Source of the DNA: Burkholderia pyrrocinia
GTDB lineage: Bacteria; Pseudomonadota; Gammaproteobacteria; Burkholderiales; Burkholderiaceae
Assembly (NCBI RefSeq): GCF_022809715.1
Contig: NZ_CP094459.1
Span: 2,542,001-2,606,000, forward strand
Length of the DNA: 64,000 bases
Direction: 5' to 3'
Made by a program: the position numbers and the translations under genes. Positions 23,338 to 31,966 of this stretch are shown in pieces. The first letter of the stretch is position 1; the number at the start of each line of letters is the position of its first letter. Under the pieces are notes generated by a model. It searched no databases. It had not been told where the DNA came from and saw nothing but the letters and a program-made list of their open reading frames with translations.

Positions 23338-24555
23338 ATGCGCCAGCGAATCGCCAAACGCCTCCCCCCCGATGCCGACAAACTGGTCGGTCTGTCGCTT
23401 GCGCTCTTCGCCTCGGGCAGCCGCATCGAGGATCGCTTCTGGGAAGCGAAGCTCGACGCGCTGCTCGCCAAGATAGTCCGCAACGGCAACCAGACTACGC
23501 TCGACGCAGCTCTCGACCATCTGCAGCAGAATCATCCCGACGCCTACGGCGCACTCGCCGACATGGCCGAGACCCACAGCGAGTCGATGGTGATCGAGCA
23601 CGACGGCCAGCCGTACGATGCGCTGCTGGTCGCCGTCCCGGTTCTCGCATGGACGCGCTACATGATTCCGTCGGGCCCGCTCAAGGGCGACGTGGCCGAC
23701 GCGCTGCGAACGCACCTGCAGGCTCATGTCCTTGCGAACGGCACGCTCGTCGGGCTTGCCCCGTTCCTCTACAGCATCGACCAGTTGCCGCGGCATCACG
23801 TCGAGACCTACCGTCTTGCCCAACAGCTCGCGCATGCGGCAATCGGCCAGCACACGCCCAAGCTCAGCTTCGGTGACCTGCCCGAAACCTCGCCGATCCT
23901 GGCCGACCCGCGCTTCCTGCTCGCCGTCGTCGCTGCGCCCGCCGGCGCGCCGCTGTTCCGCTGGCAGGAAGAAGAAGGCGGTAGCCGGATCGAGCGCGGT
24001 CAGTGCCTCGAACAATGGACGGCCCAGGGCGGCCCGAATCTGTCGATCGCGCTGCCTGGATGCGAGTTCGAGTGCCTGCTTCCGGACGCGTACTACTCGG
24101 CCTGCCGCGATGCGGACGAACGCATTCGTCCACACACGGTGCGAACCGCCATTCGTTATCTTTTCGACACACTTGGTACGGCACCGCAGGAGCTGCGCGC
24201 GGTGGTCGCCGGCTTCGGCGAACGCCGTATCGACGAGTATCGTGTCGGCTTCACTCGGCGTGCGAGCAACGACGTAATCTACGGCGTCGTGTGGCCGCTC
24301 TACGGCCGTGAAAACGGCGACGTGTCGATCGACAGCGCGACGCTCGAAGGCGAGGCGCCGATCGAAGGGCCGCTCGAGGAAATCGTCAGCCTGTTGAAGG
24401 AATGCGGTGTAACCGACGTCCGACGGCACGCGGGCCGCTTCGAACCCGAATACTGCGACGACTGCGGCGTGCCGCTTTACGCAGATCCGCTCGGCGAAAT
24501 CGTCCACGCGGAAATGCCGGAAGACGCCTCGCCCGCCCAGCCGCACTTCCACTAA
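23338..24555 (+). CDS. DUF2863 family protein
   Basis: 405-residue protein of the DUF2863 family, found mainly in beta-proteobacteria. No signal peptide or membrane helix. The N-terminal part (residues 1-70) is Leu-rich helical, the centre is mixed, and near the C-terminus EPEYCDDCGVPLYADP is a CxxC pair that might bind zinc or react with redox partners. Function unknown. ATG 23338 has no clear ribosome-binding site. It is divergent from rrn, and a terminator follows. Confidence 0.82.
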   Translation: MRQRIAKRLPPDADKLVGLSLALFASGSRIEDRFWEAKLDALLAKIVRNGNQTTLDAALDHLQQNHPDAYGALADMAETHSESMVIEHDGQPYDALLVAVPVLAWTRYMIPSGPLKGDVADALRTHLQAHVLANGTLVGLAPFLYSIDQLPRHHVETYRLAQQLAHAAIGQHTPKLSFGDLPETSPILADPRFLLAVVAAPAGAPLFRWQEEEGGSRIERGQCLEQWTAQGGPNLSIALPGCEFECLLPDAYYSACRDADERIRPHTVRTAIRYLFDTLGTAPQELRAVVAGFGERRIDEYRVGFTRRASNDVIYGVVWPLYGRENGDVSIDSATLEGEAPIEGPLEEIVSLLKECGVTDVRRHAGRFEPEYCDDCGVPLYADPLGEIVHAEMPEDASPAQPHFH

Positions 24556-24590
24556 CCTCTCGCAGCAGGCCCGAACGGCCTGCCCTCCCG

Positions 24591-24626
24591 AAGCCGCTCC
24601 CGGTTCCCGCCGGAGCGGCTTTTTTC
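24591..24626 (+). terminator. Terminator after the DUF2863 gene
   Basis: AAGCCGCTCC(C) pairs with (C)GGAGCGGCTT around a loop of about 10 bases, followed by TTTTTT. It lies 35 bp after the stop codon. Confidence 0.85.
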
Positions 24627-24767
24627 TTGTCCTATATTCCGTCGCTCAAAATTTCAGACTTTTCCTAAGCCTTTCAGCCAAGCAGACATCGTGTAAGGTC
24701 TTTGTCATTATCGGGGCCAACGCATGCCCGACAGCAGATCAATGACCCACCCTTACGGAGGTTGAAT

Positions 24768-25604
24768 ATGCGGTTCCTGGTGCTTTACTCAGACGCCGAA
24801 CGGCGTGACGGACTGAAGGCCCTGTTGCGACAGATCGACCGCCACGCCAGCATCAACGATGCACCCGACAGCTTCCAGGCGCGCCGGCTGCTGCGCACCC
24901 AGCGTTTCGACCTCGTCGTGATCGACTGGCTGGACGTCGGCCGGCTAAGCGAGCTGCAGGCACTTTGCAGCGCCTGCTCGCCGACGCCCGCGGCCGTAAT
25001 GATCGACGAAGCCTCGCCGGAGGCCATCCAGCGCTTCTTCAACTATGGCGTCGCAGGCGTGATCCCGCATTCCACGCGGCCGTACCTGATCGTGCGTGCG
25101 CTCGAGATGGTGCTGCTGGGCGGACACTACATCCCGCCGATCGCGCTCCGCCTGCTGCCCTCCACAGCCGCAGCGCGCCACGAGGCCCATTTCCAGTCAC
25201 TCGCCGGATCGCTGCCCCGCCGCCCGCCGAGCGGCCTGTTGTCGCCGAGGCAAGCGCAGATCATGCGCTTCGTCCACATGGGCAGCACGAACAAGATGAT
25301 CGCCCGCACGCTCGGCATCAGCGAAGGCACCGTGAAAATCCACCTTGCCAGCATTTTCCAGCAGCTTGGTGCCGTCAACCGCGCCGCCGCGGTCGCGATC
25401 TACAACGGCTGGCTGTCGCCGCACCTCGAAGTGCTGCTGGCGAATCGCAACCGCACGCGCAAACCGGCCATCGGCGAGCGCGGCACCGTTCCACTACGCA
25501 CGCCACGGAACGATCATCGGTACCCGTTGCCAGCCGCGCATGCCGGCACGCAGGATCTGCCGCTCGCGGCCGAGCCGCGGGCACGGTTCCGGCGCGAGCG
25601 CTAG
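24768..25604 (+). CDS. LuxR-type response regulator with a degenerate receiver
   Basis: 278 residues from ATG 24768, preceded by GGAGG; the frame extends to 24702 without support. Residues 1-130 fold like a receiver domain: Asp53 (VVIDWLD) is at the phosphorylation position. The conserved Lys after strand 5 is missing (GVIPHSTRP), so phosphorylation may not switch it. Residues about 170-235 are a LuxR/NarL helix-turn-helix (ISEGTVKIHLASIFQQLG). The C-terminal 40 residues are Arg/Ala-rich and probably disordered. No histidine kinase is nearby. Targets unknown. Confidence 0.82.
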   Translation: MRFLVLYSDAERRDGLKALLRQIDRHASINDAPDSFQARRLLRTQRFDLVVIDWLDVGRLSELQALCSACSPTPAAVMIDEASPEAIQRFFNYGVAGVIPHSTRPYLIVRALEMVLLGGHYIPPIALRLLPSTAAARHEAHFQSLAGSLPRRPPSGLLSPRQAQIMRFVHMGSTNKMIARTLGISEGTVKIHLASIFQQLGAVNRAAAVAIYNGWLSPHLEVLLANRNRTRKPAIGERGTVPLRTPRNDHRYPLPAAHAGTQDLPLAAEPRARFRRER

Positions 25605-25678
25605 CAGACAGTCTCGATATTGCGACGGTCGACATGTGCGGATTCCCACCTTTGATGCTCAACGAGTAATATGAACGC

Positions 25679-26353
25679 ATGGGTTTTCTTTTCACACCGC
25701 TTCCGCTCTGGGTTGGCATCGGTGGCTGGATCGCCGCCGTGGCCCTGCTCACGCTCGCGATCTGGAATCGCCCCTTCGTGCGCCTCCAGGACGCCACGCT
25801 CCAGCACGTGTGGCTCGCGCTCGTCACCGCAATCGCGGTCCTCTGGGCCTCGAATGCGTGGCTCGAAGATGGCATCGTCATGCATCTGCTGGGCGCAACG
25901 CTGCTCGTCACACTGTTCGACTGGACGCTTGCGCTGATTGCGATGGGCGCCGTCACGGCGGTGGCCGCGATCATCTTCGACGCGCCGTGGCAGGGCATTG
26001 GCCTGACCTATCTGATCTACGGCGCGCTGCCTGTCGCCGTGTCGGCGTTGCTGCAGCGCGCCGCGCTCGCATGGCTGCCGCATAACCTCGCGTCGTTCAT
26101 CATCGGCCAGGGATTCCTGTCGCCGGCCATCGCGATCATCGCGGTCGCAGCAGCAGCAGCCGGCGTCCAGCTCGCCCTCGCGGATGGCGTGCCTGTCGTG
26201 ATTCCTGCCGGCTATCTGTTGAACACCGCGCTGCTCGCGCTCGGCGAAGCGTGGTTCACCGGCATGGCGACTGCGCTCATCGCCGTCTATCGCCCTGCGT
26301 GGGTCACGACCTTCGACGTCCGGCGCTATCGCCTCGGCGGCCCGCGCGCCTGA
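25679..26353 (+). CDS. CbiM-like energy-coupling-factor membrane protein
   Basis: 224-residue integral membrane protein with about seven hydrophobic helices. HLLGATLLVTLFDW near residue 65 and GEAWFTGMATALIAVYRPAW near the end fit the CbiM/NikM family, the substrate subunit of ECF transporters for cobalt or nickel. The N-terminal metal-binding MHxxDG motif is absent (it starts MGFLFTPLPLW) and no CbiQ/CbiO partners are in the window. So the substrate, and whether it works as a transporter, is uncertain. Confidence 0.7.
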   Translation: MGFLFTPLPLWVGIGGWIAAVALLTLAIWNRPFVRLQDATLQHVWLALVTAIAVLWASNAWLEDGIVMHLLGATLLVTLFDWTLALIAMGAVTAVAAIIFDAPWQGIGLTYLIYGALPVAVSALLQRAALAWLPHNLASFIIGQGFLSPAIAIIAVAAAAAGVQLALADGVPVVIPAGYLLNTALLALGEAWFTGMATALIAVYRPAWVTTFDVRRYRLGGPRA

Positions 26354-26492
26354 AACTCCTTCGGATCGAGGCACCGTCAGCACGTGCCGGCGACATTTTC
26401 CGCAGCGCGGGAGAATACGCCATCTACTGCCGCACAACTTTTTTACGCTAAGATTGAACTCCTGTTCTCAATCGGGCATCTATACGTGCCCG

Positions 26493-27146
26493 ATGTCTCC
26501 TTCGCTCCTCACCAATAACCAGATGGACAGCTCACCTGCCTCGCTCCGGATTCTCCGGGCGCTCGGCAAGCTGGCAGCCTGTGTCGCGGGCCTGTCGCTT
26601 GCGCTTCCGACACCGGTATTCGCCGACCTGCTCGATCAGCGCTCCGAACTGATCAACAAATTCGTCAACGAAATGCATGCCGATCCGCTCGCGGCCGATT
26701 GTGCGGCGCACGGCAGCTTCATCGCCAGCACGTCGTCGGCCTTCGACCGCGTCGACTTCGCGCCGAACGCATTCGACAGCGGCAACGCGACGATCACGCC
26801 GTGGAACGACTCGTTCGACCAGGGCAAGCAGCGCGTGAAGGTCGACAACATCGTCACGGTCGACGGACTCGGCGCCCACAGCGACGGCAGCGACCCGACG
26901 CCGCTGAAATTCCGTTGCGGTTATGTCGGCCAGCAAATGCTCGCGTTCAGCTGGAACGACCCCGTTCCGCCGCTGAAGCCGCGCGTCGAGCGCTCCACGT
27001 CTTCGACGAAGAAGTTCAAGGGCAAATCGCACCGGGGCAAGGCAAAAGCGAAGGCATCGGGCCGCACCGGCAAGAAGGCCGTTGCAACGAAGAAATCAGG
27101 CGGCCAGAAGAATGCCGTGAAGAAGAAAACCGCGAAGAAGTCCTGA
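26493..27146 (+). CDS. Exported protein with a histone-H1-like Lys-rich tail
   Basis: About 217 residues from ATG 26493; ATG 26523 and a TTG at 26454 are other options and none has a strong ribosome-binding site. A basic/hydrophobic leader ending TPVFADLLD looks like a signal peptide. The middle (about residues 45-155 of this start) is a small domain with two Cys (ADCAAHG and KFRCGYVG), probably one disulphide. The last 50 residues are almost only Lys, Ala, Gly, Ser and Thr (GKAKAKASGRTGKKAVATKK), as in histone H1 or PhaF tails. No family recognised with confidence. Upstream is AT-rich and may hold its promoter. A bidirectional terminator follows. Confidence 0.7.
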   Translation: MSPSLLTNNQMDSSPASLRILRALGKLAACVAGLSLALPTPVFADLLDQRSELINKFVNEMHADPLAADCAAHGSFIASTSSAFDRVDFAPNAFDSGNATITPWNDSFDQGKQRVKVDNIVTVDGLGAHSDGSDPTPLKFRCGYVGQQMLAFSWNDPVPPLKPRVERSTSSTKKFKGKSHRGKAKAKASGRTGKKAVATKKSGGQKNAVKKKTAKKS

Positions 27147-27172
27147 TACGACGGAGCGGCAACGACAGAAGC

Positions 27173-27210
27173 AAAAAAGCCGGGGCATCCTGAGATGCCC
27201 CGGCTTTTTT
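27173..27210. terminator. Bidirectional terminator
   Basis: AAAAAAGCCGGGGCATC pairs with GATGCCCCGGCTTTTTT around a short loop. It separates two convergent genes. Confidence 0.9.
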
Positions 27211-27228
27211 CATGCGACGACGATACGC

Positions 27229-28383
27229 CTACGCGAACGTATCGACGTGCATCAGGATCGCGGCCAGCATCGCTGCGCCAAGCGCCGCGCTGCGCTCACC
27301 GTTCCAGCCGACACGCTCGTCGGGCAGGTTCGCGTTGTCCTTGAACGGCATCTCGAGCGTCAGCGACAGGCAGCCGAACTGGTGGCCGATGTACTTCGAC
27401 GCGAGCTTGAGCGCGTCCTCCTTGTACTTGCTCGCCGCATAACCATGCTCGGTCTGGAAGTCGGGGCTCGCGACCTTGAACGCGTCGATGAACGCGGTCT
27501 GCTCCTTGCCCTGCTGCTCGGTAAAGCTCGGCAGCATCTCCGAACCGGCAACGAACACGTACGGCAGATCCTCGTCGCCGTGAATGTCGAAGAACATGTC
27601 GCAGCCGATCGCGTGGATCGCGTCGCGCACGGCCAGCACCTCGGGGCTGCGCTCGGCATCGGGCATCATCCATTCGCGGTTCAGGTTCGCACCTGCCGCA
27701 TTGGTGCGCAGGTTGCCATGCACGCTGCCGTCCGGATTCATGTTCGGGACGATGTAGAACGTCGCGCGATCGTAGAGCTTGCGCGCGACCGGATCGCCGG
27801 CCCAGTCGCCCCATCCGGCCAGCCGCTTGACGAGGCCTTCGACGAACCACTCGGCCATCGTCTCGCCCGGATGCTGACGCGCGATGATCCACACTTTCTT
27901 CTTCGGCGCGCCGTCGGTTTCCGGCGTGCCGAGCGTCAGCAGCGACATCGGGCGGCCTTCGACCGTGCGGCCGAGTTCGACGACGCTTGCCTGCGGCAAC
28001 TGCTGGACGGCACCGAGAAATGCCGCGTGACGCTCTTCCGAGTACGGTTCGAAATACGCGTAGTAGATGCTGTCGAACTCCGGCGTATGGTCGATAGTCA
28101 TCGTCTTGCCGTCGAACGTCGTCGGCACGCGGAACCAGTCGACCCGGTCGTAGCTCGCCACCGCGCTGTAGTTGCGCCAGCCAGACGGATACGCGCATTC
28201 GGCGGCATTCTCGAACGTCATCACGCACCGCTCGCCGCGCGCGCCCGTCAAGCGGTAGTAAAACCATTGCGCGAATTCCGAGCGGCTGTCGCCGCGCACG
28301 CGCAGCCGAATCGCCGCGGGGCTGTCGCACGACACGACGTCGATTGCGCCTGCGTCGAAATTGCTGGTGATCGAAAGGGTCAT
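27229..28383 (-). CDS. M14-family zinc carboxypeptidase, cytosolic-carboxypeptidase-like
   Basis: 384 residues: an N-terminal beta domain about 1-125 specific to the cytosolic carboxypeptidase subfamily (FAQWFYYRLTGARG), then the M14 catalytic domain. Zinc ligands His171 and Glu174 (RQHPGETMAEW) and His268 (FFDIHGDED), substrate Arg in NLNREW and catalytic Glu344 (LTLEMPFKD) are all present. Eukaryotic relatives trim polyglutamate tails; bacterial substrates are not known. No signal peptide, so it acts in the cytoplasm. GGAG lies 6 bases before the ATG, and a hairpin repeat (28397-28455) begins just upstream of that. Confidence 0.88.
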   Translation of the reverse strand: MTLSITSNFDAGAIDVVSCDSPAAIRLRVRGDSRSEFAQWFYYRLTGARGERCVMTFENAAECAYPSGWRNYSAVASYDRVDWFRVPTTFDGKTMTIDHTPEFDSIYYAYFEPYSEERHAAFLGAVQQLPQASVVELGRTVEGRPMSLLTLGTPETDGAPKKKVWIIARQHPGETMAEWFVEGLVKRLAGWGDWAGDPVARKLYDRATFYIVPNMNPDGSVHGNLRTNAAGANLNREWMMPDAERSPEVLAVRDAIHAIGCDMFFDIHGDEDLPYVFVAGSEMLPSFTEQQGKEQTAFIDAFKVASPDFQTEHGYAASKYKEDALKLASKYIGHQFGCLSLTLEMPFKDNANLPDERVGWNGERSAALGAAMLAAILMHVDTFA

Positions 28384-28396
28384 CTGTTTCTCCAGT

Positions 28397-28455
28397 GTCG
28401 ACCTGAGTTAGTGCTTCAGCATTTACTCAGGTCCCATGCAAAGCTGTCGACCGGA
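28397..28455. repeat. Intergenic hairpin repeat, copy A with a truncated second unit
   Basis: One 32-base hairpin at 28401-28432 (arms ACCTGAGTTAGTGCT and AGCATTTACTCAGGT, loop TC), flanked by GTCG on the left and CCCATGC on the right. At 28450, exactly 49 bp further, the next unit begins (ACCGGA) and then stops matching. The same unit occurs twice at 37113-37208. It lies between yaaA and the carboxypeptidase gene, both on the minus strand. Confidence 0.85.
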
Positions 28456-28491
28456 ACGGGCGGTATACCGCTTGCCCGGCCTCATGCATGC

Positions 28492-28516
28492 GCCGGCCAT
28501 CTCATGAACGGCCGGC
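28492..28516 (-). terminator. Hairpin just after yaaA
   Basis: GCCGGCC (28492-28498) pairs with GGCCGGC (28510-28516) right after the yaaA stop at 28521. There is no T run, so it is at most a weak terminator or mRNA end structure. Confidence 0.35.
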
Positions 28517-28520
28517 ATGG

Positions 28521-29303
28521 TCACTCGCCGACTCGCCGGCGATATACGTAAGTCGAATCGTTCGACGCCGCCGCGTCGAACGCATAGCCTTCCGTCGCAA
28601 ACGCCTTCAGCGCCTTCGGCTCGGTAATACGGTTCTCGACGATAAAACGCGCCATCAGGCCGCGCGCGCGCTTCGCATGGAAGCTGATGATCTTGTAGCG
28701 GCCGCCCTTCCAGTCCTCGAACACCGGCGTGATGACAGGCGCGGCCAGCAGTTTCGGCTTGACCGACTTGAAGTATTCGGTCGACGCGCAGTTGACCAGC
28801 ACGCGCGCCGAGCCGCTGCGCGTCTCGAGCTGCTCGTTCAGCGCCCGCGTGATGCGGTCGCCCCAGAACGCGTACAGATCCTTGCCGCGCGCGTTCGCGA
28901 AGCGCGTACCCATCTCGAGCCGGTACGGCTGCAGCAGGTCGAGCGGGCGCAGCAGCCCGTACAGGCCCGACAGCACGCGCACGTGCTGCTGCGCATAGTC
29001 GAGATCGTCGGACGACAGCGATTTCGCATCGAATCCTTCGTAGACGTCGCCGTTGAACGCCAGCACGGCCTGCTTCGCATTGGCCGGCGTAAAGGTCGGC
29101 GACCAGTCCGCGTAGCGCTGGAAGTTCAGGCGCGCGAGCGGATCGGAAATATCCATCAGCGTCGCGATGTCCTGCGGCGAAAGCTTGCGCAGGCCGTCGA
29201 TCAGCTCGGACGCGTCGTCGACGAATGCAGGCTTCGTGTAAGACTGGACGTGCGCGGGCGTATCGTAGTCGAGGGATTTGGCGGGAGAGAGAACGATTAT
29301 CAT
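28521..29303 (-). CDS. yaaA: Peroxide stress protein YaaA
   Basis: 260-residue YaaA/DUF328 protein. The start [16 protein letters not shown], the RYADWSPTF segment and the C-terminal [17 protein letters not shown] pattern are diagnostic. In E. coli YaaA lowers intracellular free iron during hydrogen peroxide stress and so limits DNA damage; the fold binds DNA. Divergent from the PIN gene with only 57 bp between them. Confidence 0.93.
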   Translation of the reverse strand: MIIVLSPAKSLDYDTPAHVQSYTKPAFVDDASELIDGLRKLSPQDIATLMDISDPLARLNFQRYADWSPTFTPANAKQAVLAFNGDVYEGFDAKSLSSDDLDYAQQHVRVLSGLYGLLRPLDLLQPYRLEMGTRFANARGKDLYAFWGDRITRALNEQLETRSGSARVLVNCASTEYFKSVKPKLLAAPVITPVFEDWKGGRYKIISFHAKRARGLMARFIVENRITEPKALKAFATEGYAFDAAASNDSTYVYRRRVGE

Positions 29304-29360
29304 AGAGGCTCGCTGGCACGCCGTGCCTTGCGGTCAGACGAAAACCACCGATTGTAACGA

Positions 29361-29858
29361 ATGACCAGCTCCCTCGCCCCGCACGTCGCGCACCGCGTCG
29401 TGCTCGACTCGAACGTCTGGATCGACATCCTCGTATTCGACGACCCCGCTACGCGCCCGATCCGGGCCGCGCTCGAACGCGGCGCGCTTGCCGCCGTGAT
29501 CGACGGCCGCTGCCTGACCGAACTCGAGTACGTGCTCGATTATCCGCAGTTCCAGGCGCGTGCGATCGACAAGGCCGCCGCGCTCGCGACCGTCGCCCGC
29601 CTCGCGAGCCTCGTCGAGCCGCCGCCCGTCGACGCCGCCGCGCCGCCGCTGCCGAAGTGCAAGGACCGCGACGACCAGAAGTTTCTCGAACTCGCCCGAG
29701 CCGCGCAGGCCGAGTGGCTCGTGTCGAAAGACCGTGCGCTGCTGAAGCTCGCGAAGCGCACCGCACGCGACTTCGGTTTCCGGATCGCGCAACCCGCGCC
29801 GTTTGCCGAAGCCTGCGCGCTCGACGCCGCATCGACCACTCCTGCCACGCCTGCCTGA
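29361..29858 (+). CDS. PIN-domain protein (putative toxin family)
   Basis: 165 residues with a PIN-like nuclease fold: Asp16 in VVLDSNVWID, Glu in LTELEYV near 54, Asp in KDRDDQKFLELA near 107 and Asp in LVSKDRALLK form the usual acidic magnesium site. It belongs to the group annotated as PIN-family toxin components, but there is no antitoxin ORF beside it, so a toxin-antitoxin role is unproven. The next gene, the aminotransferase, follows after 33 bp and may be co-transcribed. Confidence 0.8.
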   Translation: MTSSLAPHVAHRVVLDSNVWIDILVFDDPATRPIRAALERGALAAVIDGRCLTELEYVLDYPQFQARAIDKAAALATVARLASLVEPPPVDAAAPPLPKCKDRDDQKFLELARAAQAEWLVSKDRALLKLAKRTARDFGFRIAQPAPFAEACALDAASTTPATPA

Positions 29859-29891
29859 CGCACGCGGCGGCACCCGATTTCGACCGTATCG

Positions 29892-31064
29892 ATGAACGCT
29901 CCTTCAGACATGCCAACGACTCCCATTTTCCCCTCGCGCCTGCCGAATGTCGGCACGACGATCTTCACGGTCATGAGCGCGCTTGCCGCCGAAAAAGGCG
30001 CCGTGAACCTCGGCCAGGGCTTCCCGGATTTCGATTGCGATCCGCGCATCGTCGATGCGGTCGCGGCCGCGATGCGCAACGGGCACAACCAGTATCCGCC
30101 GATGGCCGGTGTCGCACCGCTGCGCGACGCGATCGCCGACAAGATCGCGCACGTCTACGGCCGGCGCTACGATCCGGCCACCGAGATCACGGTGACGGCA
30201 GGCGCGACGCAAGCGCTGCTGACGGCAATCCTGTGCGCGGTGCATCCGGGCGACGAAGTGATCGTCGTCGAACCGACCTATGACAGCTATCTGCCGTCGA
30301 TCGAACTCGCAGGAGGCAAGCCGGTATTCGTCACGCTGGAAGCGCCCGACTACGCGATCCCGTTCGACCGTCTCGCGGCCGCGATCACGCCGAAAACGCG
30401 CATGATCCTGATCAACACGCCGCATAACCCGACGGGCACCGTGTGGCGCGAGGCGGACATGCGCAAGCTCGAGGAGATCGTACGCGGCACCAACGTGCTG
30501 ATCCTGTCGGACGAGGTCTACGAGCACATGGTCTACGACGGCGCGCGCCACGAGAGCGTCGCGCGCTATCCGGAACTCGCCGCACGCAGCTTCATCGTGT
30601 CGAGCTTCGGCAAGACCTATCACGTGACGGGCTGGAAGGTCGGCTATGTCGCGGCGCCTGCCGCGCTGACCGCGGAATTCCGCAAGGTCCACCAGTTCAA
30701 CGTATTCACGGTGAATACGCCGATGCAGATCGGGCTCGCCGATTACCTGCGCGACCCGGCACCGTACCTGACACTCGCCGGCTTCTACCAGAAGAAACGC
30801 GACTTCTTCCGCGCAGGCCTCGAGCGCACGCGCTTCAAGCTGCTGCCATGCACGGGCACGTACTTCCAGTGCGTCGATTACTCGGCGATCAGCGACCTGC
30901 CCGAAGCGGAATTCTCGAAGTGGCTCACGTCGGAGATCGGCGTGGCCGCCATTCCGGTGTCGGCGTTCTATCACGAGCCGCACGAATCGGGTGTCGTGCG
31001 TTTCTGTTTCGCGAAGCAGGAAAGCACGCTCGCATCCGCACTCGAACGGCTCGCCCGACTGTAA
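29892..31064 (+). CDS. Methionine aminotransferase (YbdL type)
   Basis: 390-residue fold type I PLP aminotransferase. GQGFPDF at the N-terminus, NTPHNPTGTVW, SDEVYEHMVYD and the PLP lysine in SSFGKTYHVTGWKVGY match the YbdL/kynurenine aminotransferase branch, which accepts methionine, His and Phe and closes the methionine salvage cycle. Functional assignment is by family. Converges on the GST gene with a GC-rich hairpin-like stretch between. Confidence 0.87.
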   Translation: MNAPSDMPTTPIFPSRLPNVGTTIFTVMSALAAEKGAVNLGQGFPDFDCDPRIVDAVAAAMRNGHNQYPPMAGVAPLRDAIADKIAHVYGRRYDPATEITVTAGATQALLTAILCAVHPGDEVIVVEPTYDSYLPSIELAGGKPVFVTLEAPDYAIPFDRLAAAITPKTRMILINTPHNPTGTVWREADMRKLEEIVRGTNVLILSDEVYEHMVYDGARHESVARYPELAARSFIVSSFGKTYHVTGWKVGYVAAPAALTAEFRKVHQFNVFTVNTPMQIGLADYLRDPAPYLTLAGFYQKKRDFFRAGLERTRFKLLPCTGTYFQCVDYSAISDLPEAEFSKWLTSEIGVAAIPVSAFYHEPHESGVVRFCFAKQESTLASALERLARL

Positions 31065-31108
31065 GTCCCGCGCGGGCGGCCGCGCGCCGCCCTGCCGGGA
31101 AATCGCGC

Positions 31109-31765
31109 TTACGAACGCGCACCGCTCGTCGCGTCGACATACGCCTTGCGATCGGCTGCCACGCGCTGCGCGGCGGCACGCTCACCGACCTTCTTCGCAT
31201 GAGCCTTCCAGTCGATGCCTGCATCGAGCAGGAAGTCGTGTCCGAACACGGCCTTCGTCGCCATCCCGATGACCGGCAGATGGATCGATGCGGCGATGTC
31301 CGCGAGGCTGAACGACTCGCCGAGCACGTACGGCGAAAACTGCGTCATCTGCTTGAACGCATCGATCGCGCGCGGCAGGCGCTTCTCGACGTGCGCCTTC
31401 ATTCCGTCGCTGACCTTGCCGCCGAAAAACGCTTCCGTATAGACCTCGCGCGCCATCCATTCGAGATACAGCTCGAGTGTCTCGACCAGCTCGCGCACCT
31501 TCGCCGCCGCGAACGGCCCCGCAGGAAAAATGGCTTTCTCGGGATAGCGCGCCGCCAGGTACTCGATGATCACCTGCGACTCGAACAGCGCGCCCTCTTC
31601 GGTCTTCAGGAACGGGATCTTGCCGAGCGGCGAATCGGCGAGCTGGGCCGGATCGCAGATCGGCAAACTGCACACCGACTCCTCGAACGGAATGTCGTGC
31701 TCGAGCAGGACGAACTTCACCTTGTTGTAATAGTTGGACAACGGAATACCGCACAGCTGTAGCAT
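31109..31765 (-). CDS. Glutathione S-transferase family protein
   Basis: 218-residue GST: thioredoxin-like N-terminal domain about 1-80 (LGKIPFLKTEEGALFESQVI carries the cis-Pro and the Glu-Ser glutathione contact) and an all-helical C-terminal domain with the N-capping motif SLADIAASI. Substrate not predictable. AAGGAG lies 7 bases before ATG 31765. Single gene. Confidence 0.87.
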   Translation of the reverse strand: MLQLCGIPLSNYYNKVKFVLLEHDIPFEESVCSLPICDPAQLADSPLGKIPFLKTEEGALFESQVIIEYLAARYPEKAIFPAGPFAAAKVRELVETLELYLEWMAREVYTEAFFGGKVSDGMKAHVEKRLPRAIDAFKQMTQFSPYVLGESFSLADIAASIHLPVIGMATKAVFGHDFLLDAGIDWKAHAKKVGERAAAQRVAADRKAYVDATSGARS

Positions 31766-31966
31766 CGGAGTCTCCTTCCTTGCGAGAGCGCGGCCGCAAC
31801 GATGCCGGCCGCACCGGGATTCATCGCGCTGAAAAGCACGTTCGTGCTAGTCTAAAACAGTTTCACGTCCGTCACGACAACATTACATCCGCTGCGGCAG
31901 CAGCGCTGCCGGTCCGCGCGACGCGCGCAGCGCCGCAGCCTCGCCATCCGATGGAGACACGCTCGC

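Noticed and set aside
29361..29858. A complete PIN toxin-antitoxin module.
   Set aside because: The PIN gene has no small antitoxin ORF next to it; upstream is yaaA on the other strand and downstream an aminotransferase.
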